Assembly: GCA_947471745.1 (NCBI GenBank)
Contig: CANJKZ010000820.1
Location: 3,137,501-3,201,500, forward strand
Source: Closterium sp. Naga37s-1
Lineage: Eukaryota > Streptophyta > Zygnematophyceae > Desmidiales > Closteriaceae
Length of the DNA stretch: 64,000 bases
Direction: 5' to 3'
Positions within the stretch are counted from its first letter, which is position 1, and every line of letters begins with the position of its first letter. The notes beneath the pieces are model-generated. The model made no database searches, was not told where the DNA came from, and worked only from the letters and a program-made list of their open reading frames with translations. Below are positions 30,195 to 41,453 of this stretch, piece by piece. Made by a program: the position numbers and the translations under genes.

Positions 30195-33090
30195 TCACGT
30201 CACTGTCGGTGGACTCATCGGCGTCCCCTTCATCATCACCGGCTTCACTGCCCTCATCGTCCTGCTGCACCTTATCGTCGGCTCCCCTGCCGACTGTCCG
30301 GTTGCCGACTGCTCCTTAGTCGGCTTCGCTGCTGCCTGCTCCCCTGTCGGCTGCTGCCCTGCCGATGCCTCCTTCGCCAGCTTCACCAAAGTCGGCTGCG
30401 CCTCCCCGGTCGGCGTCAGCTCCGTTCCCATGCCGACTTTTACAGCATCACGTCGGCCACCGGCGATGCTTTTGGCCGGAGCCACAGGCGACGCCCCACT
30501 TCCCCACACCGGAGTCAGCCCACGCAGGTCGGCGACAAGGGGTCGGGCAGGCGCAAGGGAGGGAGGGGGGACACCCTCAGCGTCCTCATCAGCAAGCTCA
30601 CCGACCTCGGCGAGCAGGGGGAGCGTCGCCGTCGAGGTGTCCGTCAGCGGGTCGACTTGCGTCCGCCCCGACGCCGGCCCGTGCTCCGCCTTCCACACCT
30701 CCAGCGACATATCCTCATAGAACACCACGTCCGACGTGGTGACCACCCGGTTGTTGGCGATGTCGAGGAGCTCCCAGCCCTTGCTCTCCTCCGACACGCC
30801 GTGGTGAAGGGCCCACCTGGCCTTCGGCTTCAGCTTCCCACCTCGCTGCTGCTCTGGGATAAGGAACTGCGCCATGCAGCCCCACACTCGTGCCAGCGAC
30901 AAGTCGGGCTTCTTCCCGGTGAGCAGCTGGTACGGTGTCGTCCCCGGCGGCAGCGCCGACCTCTCAAGGCAGTTGCGGACCCAGACGGCCTGCCGCAGGG
31001 CGAGATGCCGCCAGTGGTGCTGCACACCCATGTGCAGCAGTATCGTCCGCACCGACTCCACCACCGTCCTCATCTCCCGCTCCGCCATGCCGTTCTGCTG
31101 CGGTGTGTACGGGCAGGTTAGGTCGTGGACGATCCCCTTTCCGTCCACGAAGGCGGTGAAGTCTTTCCCGAGGAACTCCCCTCCCCGGTCAGAGCGCAGC
31201 ATCAGCACCGACTTCTTCGCTTGTCGCTCAGCCACCGCCAGCCACTGCACGAACTCCTGCAGCACATTCGACTTCTTGGCGACCGGCCTCACCCACACGT
31301 AGCGGGTCTTGCGGTCCTTCAGCAGCAAAAAGTATAGGCTCCCGTCCTTGGCAGCCACGCGGAACGTCCCGCACAGGTCGATGTGCACGACAACCAGCAC
31401 GTCGTCGGCGTCGGAGCCTTGGTCGGGAAAAGTGTGCCGCGCCAGTTTCCCGCCGACGCACGAAACGCACGGGGAGTCGGCGCCGGACGCCGACGTGAGG
31501 TCCAGCCCAGTGGCGACCTCGTGCTTCGCCGAGCCCCGGATGGTGTCCACGCCGACGTGCGCGAGCCTCCCATGCAGCCGGTCCGGCGTTGACTTCGTCG
31601 CCGAGAGCATCGCCCGCAGAGCCACCATCTCCGTCGAAGACGTCGCCGAGCAGGGACGCAGGTCGGTGCAGAGGACCCGACCGAGCACTTCCCCCGCCGC
31701 CGAAACGAGCAACATCCCGTCGCCGTCGTCCGTCAGCTTCACGTCGCTCTCCTTCAGCTGGCCGGATGACAGCAAGTTCGCCTTGACGCCCAGAACATAG
31801 AGCACGTCAGGGATGAGCACCCGCCGCCCGGCGTCGCCCTGCACGGCGACGGTGCCGCAACCCAAGACGTCCTGCAGCGCCCCATTGAAGCCATGCACGT
31901 GCTTCACGTCGCCGCTCGGCCCCAAGTCGACGAAGGCCTCCTTCGTCCCCATCAGGTGGTGCGAGCAGCCGCTGTCGAGCTGGACCACCTCCGGGTTCGC
32001 CTGCATCGCTGCCGCCATCGCCTGGAAGTTCTCGCCGGCCTCCGGCGCCAGCGAGACAGTCGGCTCCACGACGCCGACCAGCGAGCACGACGCCTCCTTG
32101 TCGTCTCGCCCCTTGCCGCCAGCAGTGGAGTCGGCGTCCTTCGCCGCGGTCGACTTGTTCGACTGCTTCTCCTTGCGCGGCTTACTCTCCCGGCGAGGGC
32201 GACGCCCGGCCGACCTCCCGTGGCCACCCCTGGCGTAGTCGTCGTCCGAGTCACTGCGGTCGGGGCACTCGAAGGAGAGATGGTACAGGGCGCCGCACAG
32301 CCAGCACTTCCGACGTCGACTTCCTCCTCTATGACCGCTATCCTTGGCCGACTCCTTCTTGTCGGTGTCCTTCGTCGGCCTCCCGCCACTGCTTCTACCG
32401 CCGCCAGACTGCCTGCGCTGCCCCGGTCGGCCTCCCTGCTTCACCGGGGCGATGAAGTTTGCCTGCGGTAGGAGCTCCAATGACCGCTCGGCTTCCTGCA
32501 TCGCCTCGTCCCGCAGGATGTACGAGGTCAGGGAGTCCTCGTTGAGCGTTGCCCGTGTGCTCGGCACCACTGGCAGCCGCTTCATCAGGTTGTAGCTGCT
32601 CGGGAGCCCCTTCAGGACATGGGTGACGTACGACGCCGTAGAGTACTGCACGCCGGACATCCTCATCGTGGCGAGAAGTCGCGGCGCCCGGTTGCAGTAG
32701 TCTGTCGCTGTCTCCTGGTCGCCAATCCAAAGATGCGTCATCTGCTCCTCGAGCTGGCCGATGTACAGGTCGTCGGTGACCTGGTACGTCGACTCGATGA
32801 AGTGCCACGCCTCATGGTCGACGTTAATGTAATCCCTGCACGGCTTCAAGGCGATCTGCACGCCCGGCGAGCAACACCGCGAGATGACCGTGAAGGTCAG
32901 CAGCTGCACAACGCGAAACTCCGCACGTAGGTCGGGGTAGTTCTCCGACGGCGTTGTCACGGTGCCGTTGGCGAAGCCGATCAGCCCGGCCATCTCCAGC
33001 TAGGGCTCGATGGCTTCCTTCCACGTGAGTATGTCGGGGCGTCCGACCAGCAGGGGGTGACCGAGATCCTGTCCGGCGTAAATTTGAAGT
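30195..33090 (-). pseudogene. C1 Gag, protease and integrase
   Basis: One open frame of 932 codons from MAGLIGFANGTVTTPSENY to PMSPPTVT. The same frame extends upstream through LLVGRPDILTWKEAIEP, but a TAG at 33000-33002 (probably a lost Trp) separates it. Gag has WHFIESTYQVTDDLYIGQLE and YCNRAPRLLATMRMSG, and a CCHC knuckle CWLCGALYHLSFEC. The protease active site is VVQLDSGCSHHLMG. The integrase has a zinc module (HGRLAHVGVD...CVSCVGGK), catalytic D in VHIDLCGTFRV, D in RSDRGGEFLGKDF and E in QNGMAEREMRTV, and the C-terminal WGCMAQFLIP and SKGWELLDIANNRVV. The C-terminal extension is Pro/Ala/Gly-rich. Confidence 0.92.
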
Positions 33091-33607
33091 AGCCGTAGCT
33101 CGGCGCTATCCCACGCGCAGTCACGTGGGTCGCCGACATCGGCGACAAACCGTTTTGTCGGCCTCCGACGTCGCCTTGCAAGGAGCCTTCAGCCGCCGAC
33201 GACCGCATCCATCGCGTTTGAACGCCGCCGACTTCATCGGCGTGTATCATACCTCGCTGCCTCGATGACGTGCCTCCCGCACTGCTGCCGACTTGGTCAC
33301 CACCGGCGTTGAAGCCGACGTCGACGCCGCCTTCGCTGTTCACCGGTCGAGGAGAGGCTGGTCGAGAACGGTGCTCCGTCGCCCACACAACACGGATGCC
33401 AGCCTCGACGACCGCCTAGGGGATGTCCCCGTACTCGCGCGTCTCATGGCGTCTCCTCGATTCCTCCAGCCGTGCCTCCAAGGTGTCTACTACGCCCGTC
33501 TGCACTACGGGGTCCACTATGGCTTCTAGCACAGCTGCCGGCCTACGAACGCAATAGGTAAGTGCAAAAGTCGGCTAGACTGAGAACTACGTCGCTGTGC
33601 CGTCCAC
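33091..33607 (-). other. C1 leader and Gag N-terminus
   Basis: Between the primer-binding site and the Gag region. It contains many GCCGAC motifs and a minus-strand peptide that leads into YFKFTPDRISVT, just before the Gag frame; a one-base frame change separates them. The Gag start codon cannot be fixed by eye. Confidence 0.5.
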
Positions 33608-33620
33608 GCTCACCGCACCA
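33608..33620 (-). promoter_or_regulatory. C1 primer-binding site (not initiator tRNA-Met)
   Basis: On the minus strand TGGTGCGGTGAGC directly abuts the LTR end CCGCA. It begins with TGG as a complement of tRNA CCA but otherwise differs from the TGGTATCAGAGC of Copia-A and Copia-B, so a different tRNA would be the primer. The tRNA cannot be named from sequence alone. Confidence 0.6.
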
Positions 33621-34550
33621 TGCGGAGATAACTATTTCAACGGGAGCTAGACTACGGGCTAGGCACGTGGCTTGAGTGATCTCTGTGCTCCTTAGTCGTT
33701 TCCTTGTGTGCTCACTACTTGCTAGTTCACGAGGAGAATTTGCTAGGAAAAGAGTTCACAACAATAGTACAATCAAGTTGGCAAGACAAGACTACATCAG
33801 AGCTAGCATGCAAGCAGGACGACTGCCAGCGCAGCACGGTCGACCGCGTTCCCGCACGACTTGGTCGACCGCGCTCCAGCAGTACAAAGTCGCGGCCTGC
33901 CAACAATGCAAGTCGACGGCGTGCCAACGCTGCAACAAGTCGGCTGCACTGCGTTGCACCTGCAGGACAGCAGCGCACCCGCTTCTAGGTGCACGCAGAT
34001 GATTGGCGGGCTGTGTCTTGTCACCCGCACAGCGCACACACCGAATCGTCCTCATGCTGACGACTGCTCCTGATCAGCCACGTCGGCCTCGGGATACCAC
34101 ACCGAGGTCGGTCTCGCCAAAACCACCTGAGCGACTGTCGCGTGCCTCCGCAGAAACCCGTCGCCCGGGTAACCTGGTCGACCGGGCAGCCACTTCGTCA
34201 ACCAGCTCCTCCTCGTGCCCGTCGACCCCGCAGGTCGACGACCTCCTCAAGTCGACCAACTCCAGGTCGACCACGCTTCTGGTCGACCAGCTCCAACCGA
34301 TCAGCGCAGCTGTCAGCCGACCACCCAAGTCGGCTTCCCAGGTCGTCGTTACCAAGTCGACGCCCTCCACATGTCGACCTCTCAAGTCGACCTCCTCGAA
34401 GTCGGCGCCCTTGCAGTGGCCCCCGTGCAGGTCGACCAGACCCGTCGACCAGCTCGCACATTGCTGCAGGTCGGCTGCACCTCCCGTACACCCGACCACG
34501 AGGTCGGCTCCGCCCAAGCGAGGACGGGGCCAGCACAACTCTCGTTGACA
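33621..34550 (-). repeat. C1 5' LTR
   Basis: 930 bp; on the minus strand it starts TGTCAACGAGAGTTG and ends ATCTCCGCA (TG...CA). It carries many GTCGAC motifs and, 20-odd bases before its end, CTAGCTCCCGTTG, the inverse of the CAACGGGAG at the start of other copies. Its outer edge abuts the satellite (GGTACTAAG). Confidence 0.88.
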
Positions 34551-37500
34551 GGTACTAAGAGTAAGTGCGTTATTTTTCCATACTTACGGTATTAAGAGTA
34601 ATTTCGTTACATTTCTATACCGATGGTACTAAAAGTAGGTGTTTTACTTACCCATATGAAACTACTAAGAGTAAGTGCGTTACTTTCTCATACTGACGGT
34701 ATTAAGAGTAAGTTCGTTACCTTTCTATACTGATGGTGCTAAATGTAAGTGTTCTACTTACCCATATGGAAAGTACTAAGAATAAGTGCGTTATTTACAC
34801 ATACGGATGGTATTAAGTGTAAGTGCATTGTTTACCCATATGGACAGTAAAAGGAATACGTGCGTTATTTACCCATACAAACGGTACTAAGAATAGGTGC
34901 ATTACTTACCCATATGGACGGTACTAAGAGTAGGTGCGTTATTTGCCCATACCGATGGTACTAAGCATAAATGCGTCATTTACCTGCACGGATGGTACTA
35001 AGTGTAAGTGCGTTATTTACCTATATGTGCATGACTTTCCCATACGGATGGTACTAAGAGTATGTGCGTTACATACACATACGGATGGTACTAAGAGTAA
35101 GTGCGTTACTTACCCATACGGATAGTACTAAGAGTACTTACCTATACGGTTGGTACCAAAAGCAAGTGCCTTACATACCCATACGGACGCTATTAAGAGT
35201 AAGTGCCTTACTCATACAGTACTAAGATTAATTCCATTATTTTACACATATGGATGGCACTAAGAGTACCTGCGTTACTTACCTATATGGATGATATTAA
35301 GAGTAAGTGCGCAACTTACCCATACTGATGGTAATAAGTAAGTGACTTACCCATACGGATGGTACTAAGAGTAGGTGCGATATTTTCCCATACGGATTGT
35401 ACTAAGAGTAATTGCTATATTTATACATACGGATGATATTAAGAGTAAGTGCGTTACTTACCCATACGGATAATACTAAGAGTAAGTGTGTGATTTACCT
35501 ATACGGATAGTATCAAGAGTAAGTGCTTTAGCTGCCATCTAGAAAGTACTAAGAGTAAGTATGTTATTTACCCATACGGATGGTACTTACCCCCCGCGGA
35601 TGGTACTAACAGTAAGTGCGTTACTTACTCATGCGGATGGTACTAAGAGTAAGTGTGTTACTTACCATATGGATAGTACTAAGAGTAGGTGCATTACATA
35701 CCGATACGGACGGTACGAAAGGTAGGTGCGTTACTTACCCATATGGACGATACTAACTATCAATAGGTGCGTTATTTATCCATACTGATGGTACTATGAA
35801 TATGTACGTTAGTTACCCATAATGATGGTTCTAAGAGTAAATGCTTAACATACGTATACGGGGAGTACTAGATATGTGCGTTACTTACCGATACGGTAGA
35901 TACTAAGAGTAGGTGCATTACTTACCCATACAAATAGTACTAACAATAGATGCGTTATTTACCTATACTGATGGTACTAAAAATACATGCGTTCATTACC
36001 TATACGGATGATACTAAGAGTAGATGCGTTACTTACTCTTACGGATGGCACTAAGAGTAAGTGCGCTACTTACCCATACGGATGGTGCTAAGAGTAAGTA
36101 CGTTACTTACCCAAATGGATGGTGCTAGGAGTAGGTGCGTTACTTACCCATACAGATGGTACTAAGAGTTGGTAGGTTACTTACCGATACGGACGGTAAT
36201 AGAGGTAGGCGCGTTACTTACCCAGACGGACGGTACTAAGAGTAGGTGCGCAATTTAACCATACTGATGGTACTAGGAGTAAGTGCGTCACTTACCCATA
36301 CGGATGGTACTAAGAGTAGGTGCATTACTTACCCATACAGACGGTACTAAGAGTAGGTGCGTTATTTTCCCATACGAATTGATTCCGTTATTTACACATA
36401 CAGTAAATGCGTTACTTACCCATACTAATGGTACTAAGAGTAAATTCGCTACATTCTTGTACTGATGATACTAAAAATATGTGCTTTACTTACCCATATG
36501 GACGGTACTACAAGTATGTGCGTTACTTACCCCTACGGTAGTACTAAGCATAGGTGCATTACCTAGCGCGTACGGATGGTACTAAGAGTATGTGCGTTAC
36601 ATACCCATACGGATGGTACTAGGAGTAGGTGCGGCTCTTACCCATACGGACGGTACTAAGAATAAGTGCATTACTACCCATACGGATAGTACTAAGAATT
36701 AACACACTTATTTATGGTACTAAAAGTAAGTGCGTTACTTACCTATATGGATGGTACTAACAGTAAGTGCGTTACTTGCATATATGGATGGTACTAAAAG
36801 TAGGTGCGTTAGGTAGGTAAACAGACTTACTTTTAGTACCATCCATATATGCAAGTAACTTACCCATATGGACGGTACTAAGAATAAGTGTGTTACTTAC
36901 CCATATGGACGGTACTAAGAGTATGTGCGATACTAACCCATACAGATGGTACTAAGAGTATGTTCGTTACTTACCCATACTGGTGGTATTAAGCGTAAGT
37001 CCGTTACATTCCTATACTGATGGTACTAAAAGTAAATGCTTTACTTACCCATATGGATGGTACTAACAGTAACTGCGTTACTTATATGGATGGTACTAAG
37101 AGTAAGTGCGTTACTTACCCATAGGGATGGTACAAAGAGTATGTGCGTTACTTACCTATACTGACAGTACCAATACTAAGTACGTCACTTACCCATACGG
37201 ACGGTACTGTAAGTAGGTGCGTTATGTTCCCATACAGATTGTATTAAGAATATGTCCGTTACTTACCCATATGGATGGTATAAAGACTAGGTGCCTTACT
37301 TACCCATACGGATGGTACTAAGAGTAAGTGCCTATACGGACGCTACTAAAGGTAAGTTCCTTATTTTCCCATACAGTACTAAAGAGTAATTCAGTTTTTT
37401 ACCAATACGGATGGCACTAAGAGTAACTGCGTTACTTACCTATACGGATGGTACTAAGAGTAAGTGCGGTATTTACCTATACAGATGGTATTAAGAGTAA

Positions 37501-37673
37501 TTGCGTTGCTTGCGCATGCGGATGGTACTAAAAGTAAATGCGTGACTTACCCATACGGATGATGCTACGAATAGGTGCAACATCTTCCCATACGGATTGT
37601 ACTAAAAGTAATTGCTTTATTTATACATACGGATGGTACGAAGAGTAGGTGCGTTACTAACCTATACGGATAG
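34551..37673 (+). repeat. 37-bp satellite block 4 (largest)
   Basis: About 80-85 units, head to tail, of CATACGGATGGTACTAAG then AGTAAGTGCGTTACTTACC. Each unit holds a dyad: GTAAGT and ACTTAC around GCGTT. Units vary by substitutions; a few are shortened. One local inversion lies at 36803-36859. Bounded on both sides by Copia-C LTRs in opposite orientation (33621-34550 minus, 37674 onward plus). Confidence 0.95.
36771..36859. repeat. Perfect 32-bp inverted repeat in the satellite
   Basis: The arm at 36771-36802 and the arm at 36828-36859 are perfect reverse complements (the first begins GTTACTTGCATATATGG), with a 25-bp spacer containing TAGGTAGGTAAACAGAC. It marks a point where one satellite unit is inverted. 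Confidence 0.92.
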
Positions 37674-38493
37674 TGTCAACGGGAGTTGTGTGTTGACCCC
37701 GTCATCGCTTGGGCGAGCCGACTTCTTAGTTCGGTGTGTAGGGAGCGCAGCCGATCAGCTGCAGTGGGCGACGCCAACTTGGGCACGCAGATCGACAGGC
37801 TTGGTCTGCCTGCAGGTGGCCACTCCAACGCCGCCGACAACGGGGGGTTTAGCGTGCCGATTTTGGAGGGCGACGACTTTGGAGGGAGGCCGACTTGGCG
37901 AAGTCGGCCTGAGGAGGGCGCCGACATTGTGGCGGCGACCTGGGGAGCCGGCTTGGTGAAGTCGGCGACCAACATGCCTGGTCGACCAGGCGTGGTCGAA
38001 TTTGGGGCAGTAGCCAACTTCGTGAAGTCGGCACAAGGTGGTCGTCGACCTTGGTGGTCAACGGACACAAGGAGCAGCCTTGGTCGGTGTGGTTGCCCGG
38101 CCGACCAAGTTACAAAGGCATGGGGATCTTCGGAGGTGCGCGATAGTCGCCCAGGTGGTTCTGGCTAAGCCGACCTCGAAAGTGGTATCCCAAGGTCGAC
38201 GTGGCTGATCAAGCGCAGCCAGTGGCACGTGGTCGACCTGGCGTCTGCGCTGTGCACGTGACGAGGAACAGCACGTCAACCAACTACGAGCACCTGCGAA
38301 GCAGGTGTGCACCTGCTGTCATGCGGGTGCAACGCTATGCAGCCGCCTTGTTGCAGCGTTGGCACGCCGTCGACTTGCAACGTTGGCAGGTCACTACTTT
38401 GCACTGCTGGAGTGCGGTCGACCTTGCTGCGCTGGAACGCGGTCGACCATGCTGCGCTGGAGGTCTACCTGCTTGCATTCTAGCCAGATCTGC
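37674..38493 (+). repeat. Partial Copia-C LTR
   Basis: It starts TGTCAACGGGAGTTGTGTG directly after satellite, with CGCTTGGGCGAGCCGACTTC, GTCGAC-rich sequence, CTGCGAAGCAGGTG and CGTTGGCACGCCGTCGAC blocks in LTR-C order. It is cut near CTAGCCAGATCTG, about 125 bp short of the LTR end, where Copia-B pol sequence (B2) begins. Confidence 0.82.
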
Positions 38494-39850
38494 CCTCATT
38501 CCCAAGCTGCTGCTCAGCTACATCAGCTCCTGCAGTCAGCTTCATAGTGGTCATACGGGTACGTCTTGGCCTAGACACGGGTGTCTCCCATCCCTTCATA
38601 ATGACACCCTTCAGCTTCCTCCTTTGTGGTAGCTTAGGCACCTTAGCTTTGCCCTGCTGCTGTTCTCCTCCCTCAGATCCAGCATCTTCCCTGGTGCTAC
38701 CACTTGTCTCCACATCATCACCTCCACCAGCAGGTGCCTCCTGCACCTTCTCTCCATCACCACCCTCTGCAGCTGCCTCCTCTCCCTCCTCCCACACATT
38801 AGGAGTCAGGTCCAACTGCATGGTGATCTGCTCCATCTGCTGGGACACCCTGGCCTCCGGCTGTTTCTCCCAACTCCCATACAGCATGCCCTCAACAAAC
38901 TTCACATCCCTGCTGTCAAACAACACACCCTTGGATGGTTCCCACAGCAGTCATCCCTTGCTCTCAGCAGCCAGTCCCAAATGCACACACCAGATTGCAC
39001 TCGCCCCCAACTTACTTCGACACTTCTTGGGGACGTGGGCGACTGCCATGCAACCGAACATCCTCAGCATGTCCACCGGCGGCTTCCTCCCAAGCCACCT
39101 CTCCAACGGCACCCACGAGTCATCACCAACCTTAGTGAGCACCCTGTTCCTAGCCATGGTAGCGTGCCGGACAGCATGGGGCAACATCGAATTGCCCACC
39201 CCTGATTCTATGAGCAGCGCCCTAGCTGTCTCCAGAATGGTCCGGTTCACCCGTTCTGCTACACCATTGGACTGTGGGGTGTAAGCCGTGGTCAGCTCCC
39301 TCTGGATGCCCTGCTTCTTGAGCCAGGCCGTCATCTCAGCTCCAAGAAACTCACCACCCCGGTCTGTCCTAATCCGCTTCACTACGCACTCCGCCTGCTT
39401 CTCCACGGATGGCAGCCAATCGTCCCGTATCGTGGAGGCGGCGTGGTCCTTCTGCTTCAGCGGATACGCCCACATCAGCCTTCTCCAGTCATCCACAATC
39501 GTAAGGAAATACCGCTCCCCCTTATGCCCCTGAGCCGGCAGCGGCCCCACCAAATCCATGTGGACCAGCTCCAAAGGCTTCTTGCTCCTGCCAGCCACGC
39601 TATGAAAGGGGAAACGAGTGAATTTTGAGAGCAAACAGATTTCACAGTTGTCATCGGGTGGCTGCCCGTTCAGCTTCAGACCCTTGACGGCTCCATCCTT
39701 CTCGAACTGCTTCAGCAAGGGCATCGCCACATGCCCCAAGCGTCGTTGTGACGTTGCCCAATCTGTCTCCCCAGATCGGGCCGACACTTTCACACCAATC
39801 CCTCCAACGGCGTTGCGCTCCCCCTGGGATGCAGACCCTTCTCTAGCCTA
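38494..39850 (-). pseudogene. B2 integrase and start of RT linker
   Basis: Integrase with zinc module (QRRLGHVAMPLL, CEICLLSKFTRF), catalytic D (HMDLVGPLPA), D (RTDRGGEFLGAEM) and E (SNGVAERVNRTI), then VPLERWLGRKPPVDMLRMFG and SKLGASAIWCVHLGLAAESKG. A TGA replaces the Trp of KGWLLWEPSKG near 38948. It continues in the same frame with LFDSRDVKFVEGMLYGSWEKQ and the variable linker TPVSRPRRTRMTTMKLTAGAD, ending at LGNE. The DDE triad is intact. Confidence 0.9.
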
Positions 39851-39883
39851 CTCCCCACCGTGCCACGGTAACGCCGGCAGCTG

Positions 39884-40699
39884 CTACATAGATCTGTATA
39901 CGTCCTTGCTCTCGTGCAGATCCCAAATAAGCTGATTGCCCAGCTGCCCCTTATACGTGCAAGCCCAATCCGTGCTAGTGCTCACCCCAGCCTTGGCAAG
40001 CTTGCAGAAAGATATGAGGTTGGCCTTGAGGTCGGAGACGAGGAGAACGTCGTGCAGTACCACCGGCTTGCCATCCGCTCCCTTAAACGCAGCTCGTCCT
40101 GCACCAGCCACCTTCAACGCGTGTCTAGAGGCGGAGCACACCTCATTGATCAGTGCAGCGTGTACGTCGTCCAGCGGGTCCTTGCGCGGCGTCATCGTCC
40201 AAGCAGCGCCCGTGTCCAACACCTAAAAGCCCTGGGGGTGCAGCTCCGCTCCAACCTTGGCAGAGCCGTCTCCTTGCTCCCCCTTCTCTCCAATATGGAA
40301 GAACTGGCCCGCGGAGCGCTCCTTCTTCTTCTCAGAACCACCGTTGCCCTTCGGGTTGTTATCGAATGAATCAACGACCATGTTCACGCCGTTTTTCTGG
40401 TTCCTCCGTGCGCCGTCATCCTGGTGACGATTCTGGGGGTTCCATCCATCGGGTTTCTTATAGCACAAAAACCAGGGGTGCCTCTCCTTCTCACAAAACC
40501 AGCAACTCCCTTTCATTTTGCCACCAGCACCCGACATGCCCCCGCGTCCAGATTTCGCACCGCGACCCCAACCGGTACCTCCTTGTTGGTCGTTTGGAGT
40601 CGTCGTCCTTCTTTGTACCGCGTCCAGCACCACCGAAGCCACGTCCTCTGCCACGTTTGCTCCCTTGCATCCCGTAGCCGCTGCTGCCGTCGTCTCCAC
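39884..40699 (-). pseudogene. B2 Gag zinc knuckle and protease
   Basis: A CCHC knuckle CWFCEKERHPWFLCYK after the basic Gly/Arg stretch, an Asn/Gly/Lys-rich linker, then LDTGAAWTMTPRKD with the protease active site and DVLLVSDLKANLISF. A TAG replaces the Trp before VLDTGAA (near 40221). The reading frame then ends at the TAG after KDVYRSM (near 39884), again a Trp position in other copies (SMWQLPAL). Confidence 0.88.
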
Positions 40700-41407
40700 C
40701 CCTCACTTGGCGGCGACAGAAGTCCTCCACCAGAATCTTCGTCCGCACCCACTCGAGCGTCCACAATCTCTGGTTCTGCGGCAGGCTCAATCCGCTCGTG
40801 AATTGAAGCCACGATTCTGGCAGCAGCGAGAGCATCTTCAAGCACTTGGTCTGCTCCGGGTAGGTGATTCCCGTGGTCGCCAACTTCGCATAGAGGTCGC
40901 GCATCTTATCCAGGACAGGTTGCACCGGCTCTCCCTCGCTTAGGCGCAACGCGGACAGCTCCCTCTCCAGCATAAACGTTGCGACAACGGAGGTTGGGGC
41001 GTGCAGCTCCTTCAACACGGTCCACGCCTTCGGACCACACTTATCCTCCGGCAGCAGGTGCATGACGTGGTGTCGCTGGTTCAGCTCCAAATTCTGCGAC
41101 ATTAAGTAGTAGCCAGCCGAGGAGCGCTCGTCCCATTCTTCCTGCAGCACGGGGCACTCGGTCTAGGCTACGCCCCAATCATTAGTTTCAGCAATCCAAT
41201 CTGACGGAAAAACAATTGCATTTTTCAGGCCCAATCATCATAGCCCTCACCATTGAACTTGTCGACGGTGAAGTTCTTCAGAACCCCCTTGATCAGCGAG
41301 CCCTGGTTTGTTCGCGCTCCTCTTGGCGCCGAAACACCAGAATCTTGGCTGCCGCTACGATCTTGGGCTGAAGATTCACCAGCTCCCGCCGAGGTATTTC
41401 CCGCCAT
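40700..41407 (-). pseudogene. B2 Gag, N-terminal part
   Basis: Starts MAGNTSAGAGESSAQDRSG at 41407 and runs to YDDWA, where a stop in FFRQIG-adjacent sequence interrupts (41222-41225). It resumes in another frame as LQEEWDERSSAGYYLMSQNL, then CGPKAWTVLKELHAPTSV and YPEQTKCLKMLSLLPESW. It keeps the segment missing from B1. The true frame changes again before the zinc knuckle. Confidence 0.85.
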
Positions 41408-41438
41408 AGCTACCTATAACGAAGATTACTATAACGCA

Positions 41439-41450
41439 GCTCTGATACCA
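41439..41450 (-). promoter_or_regulatory. B2 primer-binding site
   Basis: Minus strand TGGTATCAGAGC, a perfect initiator tRNA-Met complement, three bases from the LTR end. Confidence 0.9.
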
Positions 41451-41453
41451 GTT

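Larger units (their letters stand above)
29206..34550 (-). mobile_element. Copia-C element C1, 3'-truncated
   Basis: Minus-strand order: 930-bp 5' LTR (33621-34550), primer-binding site, leader, Gag, protease, integrase, RT. It stops near 29205 in the RT-RNase H linker; RNase H and 3' LTR are missing. The 932-codon uninterrupted Gag-protease-integrase frame is the best preserved coding stretch of the window. A stop near its start, a frameshift before RT and a mutated RT active site make it defective. Confidence 0.9.

Noticed and set aside
29776..32930. Long plus-strand frames opposite C1 (up to ~320 codons)
   Set aside because: Antisense shadows of the GC-rich C1 polyprotein, whose minus-strand frame has clear integrase and protease motifs.
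34934..36465. Short peptides such as those with MRYLPI or MRHLPI and TDGTKSK repeats
   Set aside because: Translation of the 37-bp satellite; period not divisible by three, no start context or conserved domain.
34551..37673. CRISPR-like array (37-bp repeat)
   Set aside because: Units are contiguous, with no variable spacers between them, and the context is eukaryotic retroelements. It is a satellite.
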